Below, one piece after another: positions 7,233 through 10,889 of a stretch of 10,889 nucleotides of DNA; position 1 is the first letter of the stretch, and every line of letters begins with the position of its first letter. The notes beneath the pieces are model-generated. The model saw only the letters and a list, made by a program, of their open reading frames with translations. It was not told the origin of the DNA and made no database searches. The stretch is from positions 1 through 10,889 of the forward strand of contig CALGGL010000267.1 in the NCBI GenBank assembly GCA_937915975.1, read 5' to 3'. Both the position numbers and the translations under genes were made by a program. This stretch comes from an uncultured Lachnospiraceae bacterium (GTDB lineage Bacteria > Bacillota > Clostridia > Lachnospirales > Lachnospiraceae).

Positions 7233-7730
7233 TTACTCATAAACATACCAAACAAACTTTTCCAGCTGTTCCTTTGAATAAGATGCTTTAATCTTTTCGG
7301 GAACAGCTGTTGTTTTTCTGTATCCGTTTTTGTCATAAAACCTTACCGCACGTTTATTCTCAACCGAAACACACCAGTACACAGCACAAAGTCCAAGCTC
7401 ATTTATACCCTTTGAAAGTATCTCTGACATGGCCGCTTGGGCATAGCCCTTACCCATAGATACGCTTCTTGTTGATATGGCAAACTCTGCTGTTTTTTCT
7501 TCAGTATCAATATGCTTAAGACTTACCGTTCCCATATATTCATCATACTCATCCGCTATGGCAAGATTTAAATTCTCACTTTTATCTTCAACGGATGCCT
7601 TTATAAACCGCTCACAATCATCTATGGTTTTTGATGCAAAATCCGCTCCGAGGAACAGGGTAACATTTTCATCATGCATCCATTCAAGCATATACGGAGC
7701 ATCCTTTTTTTCAAGGTCTCTTAAAATCAT
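7233..7730 (-). CDS. GNAT family N-acetyltransferase (RimJ/RimL type), possible amino-sugar acetylase
   Basis: This 165-residue cytosolic GNAT enzyme transfers acetyl from acetyl-CoA to an amine. It shows the N-terminal ILRDLEKKDAPYMLEWM region, a beta pair at 65-86 (YMGTVSLKHI, AEFAIS), the acetyl-CoA pyrophosphate loop SMGKGYA at 91-97, and the C-terminal motif ENKRAVRFYDKNGY at 124-137. AAGGAG lies seven bases before the ATG. It follows the flippase by 69 bases and appears to end the fdtA-fdtB-flippase transcript. The amino-sugar pathway upstream makes a free 3-amino group that is commonly acetylated, usually by a hexapeptide-repeat enzyme (FdtC or QdtC), and none is visible here. This GNAT is therefore a candidate for that step, though a ribosomal-protein or small-amine target is not excluded. 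Its 3' coding end contains a hairpin that probably terminates the opposing aminotransferase transcript. The family is secure; the substrate is inferred. Confidence 0.88.
   Translation of the reverse strand: MILRDLEKKDAPYMLEWMHDENVTLFLGADFASKTIDDCERFIKASVEDKSENLNLAIADEYDEYMGTVSLKHIDTEEKTAEFAISTRSVSMGKGYAQAAMSEILSKGINELGLCAVYWCVSVENKRAVRFYDKNGYRKTTAVPEKIKASYSKEQLEKFVWYVYE
7263..7317 (+). terminator. Intrinsic terminator for the aminotransferase, inside the GNAT coding region
   Basis: CAGCTGTTCC (7263-7272) pairs perfectly with GGAACAGCTG (7300-7309). The intervening bases extend the stem: GAA/TTC and then AAGAT/ATCTT, with small T bulges and a six-base loop. On the plus strand TTGTTTTT follows immediately, as expected for rho-independent termination. 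On the minus strand the hairpin is not followed by a U-run, so it should act only on the rightward transcript. It begins 43 bases after the aminotransferase stop and encodes TAVP and EQL of the GNAT protein on the other strand. Confidence 0.65.
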
Positions 7731-7799
7731 ACCTAATCTCCTTACAAATCAAAGCTTATTAATCAGAGCCAATTAATCCGCTCTTATTCATATAATATA

Positions 7800-9242
7800 T
7801 TACATATTTCTTATTTCGTTTATAAACTTAATTATCTTCTTATAGTTGATAAGTCCGATTAAGAAAACCACACATATCACAGCAAACCTTATTGCCATAC
7901 TGTTGTAAAGGAACGCAGCTGCCGCGGAAAGAATCGCAAACACTATGAAAATTATTATAAGCAGTTTTAAATTATAAGCGTTGTTCTCGATTTCCTTTTC
8001 CTTTAATATCTTCTTCATTGCATAATAATTCGTAACGGCAAATATAAGATAACTGAATAAGGTTGTATATCCGGCAGCAACATATCCGCACAACGGAATA
8101 AATATTGCATTAAGCACTATATTAATAACCGCAGACAAAATTGACGCAACCACCAGATGTCCTTTTTTCTCAAAATAAAACTCAACATTTATAAAAAGCT
8201 GTGCATAGAAAAGCAAAAGCAGGCTCATGGCAACAGGAGGAACAACTCCCACCGCAGGCAAGAATTTCTTTCCCGCTATAACATAGATTATCTCAGGCGC
8301 AAGCCAGATAACTCCCGACAAAAGCACCGCCATACCTATGGCAATCATGACGGATATCGACTGATTATCCTGCTGTTTTTTGTCTTTAAGCTTCCTGTAA
8401 AACCACGGCACATAGGAATTATTTATGGCACTTAATACAAAATTAAGTACAATGGCAAGTGTATAAGCCGCACCGTACATTCCCGCTTCAGACTTTCCGA
8501 GATAATGACTTATCATTATTCTGTCACTCTGATTAAAAACAACCTGAGACAGATAATAAAAAACAAGCGGAAGATTGAAGGAAAGAGCATATCTCCAGAA
8601 TTCCTTATCAAACATTCTTTTTCCGGCAAATAAATTATAAAGGAAAATAATTCCGCCAATCACAATCTTAACGATTGCATAACCGAGTACTCTCGCATAG
8701 CCTCTTTCATCCGAGTTGATAACAAGAACATAAGCAAGCACGGGTGAAGCAACCGCCACAAGCATGGTAATCGCAACCACACCCTTATACTTATACTCAA
8801 ACATTTTCTTTCCGTTCCAAAAAAGAATACCTGCATTGCCAAGCATTTCAAAAACCATAATCAACACAAGATATGTCGGAAGTTCAAAAAGCCTGTTCCA
8901 AAGACTCCTGAACGGAAAATAAATAATCAAAAATAAAGACGCAAGAAGAAGGCATATCGCTTCAACCGAAGCAATATACTTTTCCCTTTTCCCTTCAAAT
9001 TTGACCATGGCAGTTGAAAAAGAGCCATAAGGCAGATTAAGTGTTACAAATATGACAAGCACCGCCATCCACGATGCATAAACTGTGTAATCTCCGAATT
9101 CTTCCGTAGTAAGCAGTCTGGCAAAAATAGGAAGTGTAATAAACGCCAGACAGTTTTGTAAAATGCTGCATATCGCATATGCCATTGAAGCCTTTGCCTC
9201 AACGGGAATATCCTTAAAATGCGTTAATTTTTTCAATGACAT
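7800..9242 (-). CDS. Wzx-like polysaccharide/oligosaccharide flippase
   Basis: This 480-residue integral membrane protein of the MOP superfamily (polysaccharide synthesis, RfbX/Wzx type) would move undecaprenyl-linked glycan units across the cytoplasmic membrane. About 14 hydrophobic spans can be counted, beginning near residues 18-40, 52-72, 91-111 and 122-142 and ending near 427-446 and 451-466. The family signature in the centre, [12 protein letters not shown] followed by [11 protein letters not shown] and AGMYGAAY (about 224-260), is clear. The longest frame starts at a codon near 9326, deep inside the upstream gene. I chose the ATG at 9242 because MSLKKL...[16 protein letters not shown] matches the usual start of these flippases. 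The ribosome binding site there is weak (GTGG-like), and the gene overlaps the fdtB-like gene by 29 bases, so coupled translation is likely. The following GNAT gene is 69 bases away. The family is very secure; the exported glycan is unknown. Confidence 0.9.
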   Translation of the reverse strand: MSLKKLTHFKDIPVEAKASMAYAICSILQNCLAFITLPIFARLLTTEEFGDYTVYASWMAVLVIFVTLNLPYGSFSTAMVKFEGKREKYIASVEAICLLLASLFLIIYFPFRSLWNRLFELPTYLVLIMVFEMLGNAGILFWNGKKMFEYKYKGVVAITMLVAVASPVLAYVLVINSDERGYARVLGYAIVKIVIGGIIFLYNLFAGKRMFDKEFWRYALSFNLPLVFYYLSQVVFNQSDRIMISHYLGKSEAGMYGAAYTLAIVLNFVLSAINNSYVPWFYRKLKDKKQQDNQSISVMIAIGMAVLLSGVIWLAPEIIYVIAGKKFLPAVGVVPPVAMSLLLLFYAQLFINVEFYFEKKGHLVVASILSAVINIVLNAIFIPLCGYVAAGYTTLFSYLIFAVTNYYAMKKILKEKEIENNAYNLKLLIIIFIVFAILSAAAAFLYNSMAIRFAVICVVFLIGLINYKKIIKFINEIRNM

Positions 9243-10311
9243 AATCCACTTCTTTCTCCGACATACCGTAATACATAGGAATACTGAGTTCTGTTTTTGA
9301 TATAGTCTCGGCAACAGGCAACGCACCCTCAGAAATATTCAAATCCTTATACGCACCCTGCATATGCATAGGAATCGGATAATGCTTGTTGGTTCCTATT
9401 CCGTTATCATTTAAGTACTTCTCAAGCTCATCACGGTTTTCGCATCTTATTGCAAAGACATGATAAACATGTGTCATATCAGGTCCGGTAACAGGGAGTG
9501 TTACCTTGGAATTATTTATACCCGAAATATATTTTTTTGCAATCTCATTTCTTCTTTCGTTCCATCTGTCAAGCTCTTTTAATTTAATTCTTAACAAAGC
9601 CGCCTGAACCTCGTCAAGCCTTGAATTATTGCCTTTATAAATATGATGATATTTATAATCGGAGCCGTAGTTTCCCAACGCTCTGCACATATCCGCCAGC
9701 TCCTTATCGTCGGTGACGATAGCACCGCCGTCACCCAAAGCACCGAGATTCTTACCCGGATAAAAGCTAAAGCCTGCCGCATCACCGAGGCTTCCTGTTC
9801 TTTGACCTTTATACAAAGCGCCATGCGCCTGAGCGGAATCCTCAATTACCTTCAACGAGTATTTTTTTGCAATAGTCTTAATCTCATCCATCCTTGCCGG
9901 CTGTCCGTAAAGATGAACCGCCATAATTGCCTTAGTATTATCTGTTATCGCAGCCTCAATCAATTCTGGATTAATATTATAGGTTTCTATCGATGGTTCA
10001 ACAAAAACAGGCTTTGCTCCCGTATATGATACGGCAAGCGCTGTGGCAATATATGTATTTGACGGAACGATAACCTCATCGCCTTTACCTATTCCGTATG
10101 CTTTTAAAACAAGAAAAAGTGCATCAAGTCCGTTACCGCAGCCAACGCAGTACTTTGCACCGCAATACTTTGCAAATTCCTCTTCAAATTTGCTAACCTC
10201 AGTTCCCTGTATAAACCAATTATTTTCATAAACCCGTTTAAATGCATCAAGCATCTGTTCTTTTATTTCATTGTGCATAACCTCAAAGGACACAAAAGGT
10301 ATATTCATCAT
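9214..10311 (-). CDS. fdtB: DegT/DnrJ/EryC1/StrS sugar-nucleotide aminotransferase, FdtB/QdtB type
   Basis: This 365-residue PLP enzyme would transfer an amino group, usually from glutamate, to C3 of a dTDP-3-keto-6-deoxyhexose. The DegT motifs are all present: GNGLDAL at 59-65, [13 protein letters not shown] at 82-94, and HLYGQPA at 133-139. EDSAQAHGA at 157-165 carries the cofactor-contacting Asp, [16 protein letters not shown] at 181-196 has K187 as the Schiff-base lysine, and [10 protein letters not shown] lies at 229-238. The protein looks much like FdtB of Aneurinibacillus as I remember it. The FdtA-type ketoisomerase 39 bases upstream supplies the 3-keto substrate, which supports a 3-amino product (Fuc3N or Qui3N) rather than a 4-amino one. 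GGGAG precedes the first of two adjacent ATGs by about eight bases; the second, at 10308, is also possible. The 3' end overlaps the flippase gene. Enzyme class is certain, and the choice between galacto and gluco product is open. Confidence 0.88.
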   Translation of the reverse strand: MMNIPFVSFEVMHNEIKEQMLDAFKRVYENNWFIQGTEVSKFEEEFAKYCGAKYCVGCGNGLDALFLVLKAYGIGKGDEVIVPSNTYIATALAVSYTGAKPVFVEPSIETYNINPELIEAAITDNTKAIMAVHLYGQPARMDEIKTIAKKYSLKVIEDSAQAHGALYKGQRTGSLGDAAGFSFYPGKNLGALGDGGAIVTDDKELADMCRALGNYGSDYKYHHIYKGNNSRLDEVQAALLRIKLKELDRWNERRNEIAKKYISGINNSKVTLPVTGPDMTHVYHVFAIRCENRDELEKYLNDNGIGTNKHYPIPMHMQGAYKDLNISEGALPVAETISKTELSIPMYYGMSEKEVDYVIEKINAF

Positions 10312-10350
10312 AACAGCTCTCCCGTTTTCTTAATTATTATAGTTTAATTA

Positions 10351-10752
10351 TTAAGCCTTACCTATATATTTCAAAAAATCATCGTAATTTCTTATATAAT
10401 CTTTTTCATCATAGTACTCCGAGGCAAGAACCATAAGTACCGCATCCGGTGAAAAATCAAACATTTCTCTCCAGATTGCATTGGATATATAAAGGCCCTC
10501 ATAAGGCTTGTCAAGCAAAACCTCTGCTTTTTCCTTACCGTCATCCATAAGAATCTTACAAGTGCCGTGTATGCATATAAGAATCTGCTCCAGACATTTA
10601 TGAGCATGATAACCTCTTCTCACACCCTCGAGAGTATCATACATATAGTAAACTCTTTTTATCTCAAACGGAATATCCTTCATCTCTTCAAGAGCCACAA
10701 GCTGTCCCCTGTCATCACCATGAATTTGAAAATTATACTTTTTTATCTCCAT
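10351..10752 (-). CDS. fdtA: dTDP-4-oxo-6-deoxyhexose 3,4-ketoisomerase (FdtA/WxcM-like cupin)
   Basis: This 133-residue cupin enzyme isomerises dTDP-4-keto-6-deoxyglucose (the RmlB product) to the 3-keto sugar used by the next enzyme. The family's diagnostic features are all visible: DDRGQLVALE at 13-22, VYYMYDT at 34-40, RRGYHAHK at 45-52 with the conserved His pair H49 and H51, and a strand pair ILICIHGTCKILMDDG at 57-72. It has the normal length of FdtA/QdtA proteins. The open frame reaches a TTG at 10767, and another ATG lies at 10758. The ATG at 10752 is chosen because GGAG sits seven bases before it and only one base before 10758. It is the first clearly recognised gene of the cassette, with the aminotransferase 39 bases downstream. 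Whether the product is the galacto (FdtA) or gluco (QdtA) epimer cannot be read from the motifs seen, so the symbol is provisional. Confidence 0.88.
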   Translation of the reverse strand: MEIKKYNFQIHGDDRGQLVALEEMKDIPFEIKRVYYMYDTLEGVRRGYHAHKCLEQILICIHGTCKILMDDGKEKAEVLLDKPYEGLYISNAIWREMFDFSPDAVLMVLASEYYDEKDYIRNYDDFLKYIGKA

Positions 10753-10759
10753 AATCATT

Positions 10760-10763
10760 CTCC
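10760..10763 (-). promoter_or_regulatory. Ribosome binding site (GGAG) deciding the fdtA start
   Basis: GGAG lies seven bases before the ATG at 10752 but only one base before the in-frame ATG at 10758. It sits just downstream of the TTG at 10767. Only 10752 has normal spacing. Confidence 0.75.
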
Positions 10764-10779
10764 GCAAACATATACAAAT

Positions 10780-10887
10780 TTATAAACATATTATCATAAT
10801 CAAAATGATAAGTCGATATGCTGATTTATTGACATTATTTATTTTTTTTGCTATTTCATCATAATATAAAGGAATTTTATTTTCCAT
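10780..10887 (-). CDS. Short open frame at the right edge: 35-residue peptide or 3' end of an upstream gene
   Basis: From an ATG at 10887 a frame of 35 codons ends at a TAA (10782-10780), 27 bases before the fdtA start. It begins MENKIPLYYDEIAKKI and ends in a hydrophobic run, LIILIMIICL. The frame is still open at the window edge, so it may be the last codons of an upstream gene in the same operon rather than a complete small protein. The sequence is extremely AT-rich and could also be non-coding leader. I do not recognise it. Confidence 0.3.
   Translation of the reverse strand: MENKIPLYYDEIAKKINNVNKSAYRLIILIMIICL
10791..10835 (-). promoter_or_regulatory. Possible weak promoter and inverted repeat upstream of fdtA
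   Basis: TTATCAT (10791-10797) and ATGATAA (10805-10811) form a 7-bp inverted repeat with a seven-base spacer. On the minus strand a weak promoter can be proposed across it: a TCGACT-like -35 and a TAATAT-like -10 separated by about 17 bases. Each hexamer matches only four of six consensus positions. It would be an internal promoter if an upstream gene ends at 10780. Support is modest because the area is very AT-rich. Confidence 0.3.
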
Positions 10888-10889
10888 AA

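Noticed and set aside
9243..9326. Longer N-terminus of the flippase (28 extra residues from 9326)
   Set aside because: The extra residues are basic and Cys-rich, unlike flippase starts, and lie entirely within the aminotransferase coding region.
9643..10029. 128-residue plus-strand frame opposite fdtB
   Set aside because: It is a shadow of a gene with complete DegT motifs and has no independent evidence.
10312..10350. TATAAT on the minus strand between fdtA and fdtB as an internal promoter
   Set aside because: No -35-like hexamer lies at the right distance, and the region is simply AT-rich.
1..10889. Search for CRISPR arrays, tRNA or rRNA genes, insertion sequences, attachment sites and replication origins
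   Set aside because: No regularly spaced repeats, cloverleaf-like genes, transposase motifs or origin-like iterons were seen. Nearly all bases are explained by the listed genes and control regions.

Overview
The window is AT-rich DNA from what looks like a Gram-positive anaerobe of the Clostridia, most likely a member of the Lachnospiraceae. Three things point there: strong AGGAGG-type ribosome binding sites, canonical TATAAT promoters, and the very large cytosolic protein paired with an Hsp70-like protein. I recall that pair as the uncharacterised Pfam families DUF5717 and DUF5716, typical of Lachnospiraceae. No phage, insertion sequence, CRISPR, tRNA or rRNA is visible.

Region 1 (1-6009, minus strand) is a tightly coupled operon of four genes, the last running off the left edge. 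In transcription order they are a 1189-residue cytosolic scaffold with Ig-like and alpha-solenoid regions (DUF5717-like), a degenerate Hsp70/actin-fold protein (DUF5716-like), a 277-residue helical protein with TPR-like repeats, and a partial charged coiled-coil protein. Two junctions are TAATG stop/start overlaps. At the third, the ribosome binding site is fused to the upstream stop codon. The four products probably act together, possibly as a chaperone-like or scaffolding machine of unknown function. This is the most interesting system in the window.

Region 2 (6010-6154) is a compact divergent control region. It holds two good extended -10 promoters facing each other, with a 10-bp perfect inverted repeat (9-nt spacer) across the transcription starts. 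To the right lies a lone HisC-like PLP aminotransferase gene (6155-7219). Its probable terminator lies inside the 3' end of the convergent acetyltransferase gene.

Region 3 (7233-10752, minus strand) is a cell-surface glycan cassette. It encodes an FdtA-type dTDP-4-keto-6-deoxyhexose 3,4-ketoisomerase, an FdtB-type DegT sugar aminotransferase, a Wzx-like flippase with about 14 membrane spans, and a GNAT acetyltransferase. A coherent reading is synthesis of a dTDP-3-amino-3,6-dideoxyhexose (Fuc3N or Qui3N type), its possible N-acetylation by the GNAT protein, and export of the lipid-linked glycan by the flippase. dTDP-glucose synthesis (RmlA/RmlB) and the glycosyltransferases would lie outside the window. 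The right edge (10780-10887) holds a short open frame that may be the end of another gene.

Three CDS starts were moved from the longest possible frame to downstream ATGs. The ribosome binding site decides this for the DUF5717-like gene and fdtA. Family resemblance and overlap with fdtB decide it for the flippase.
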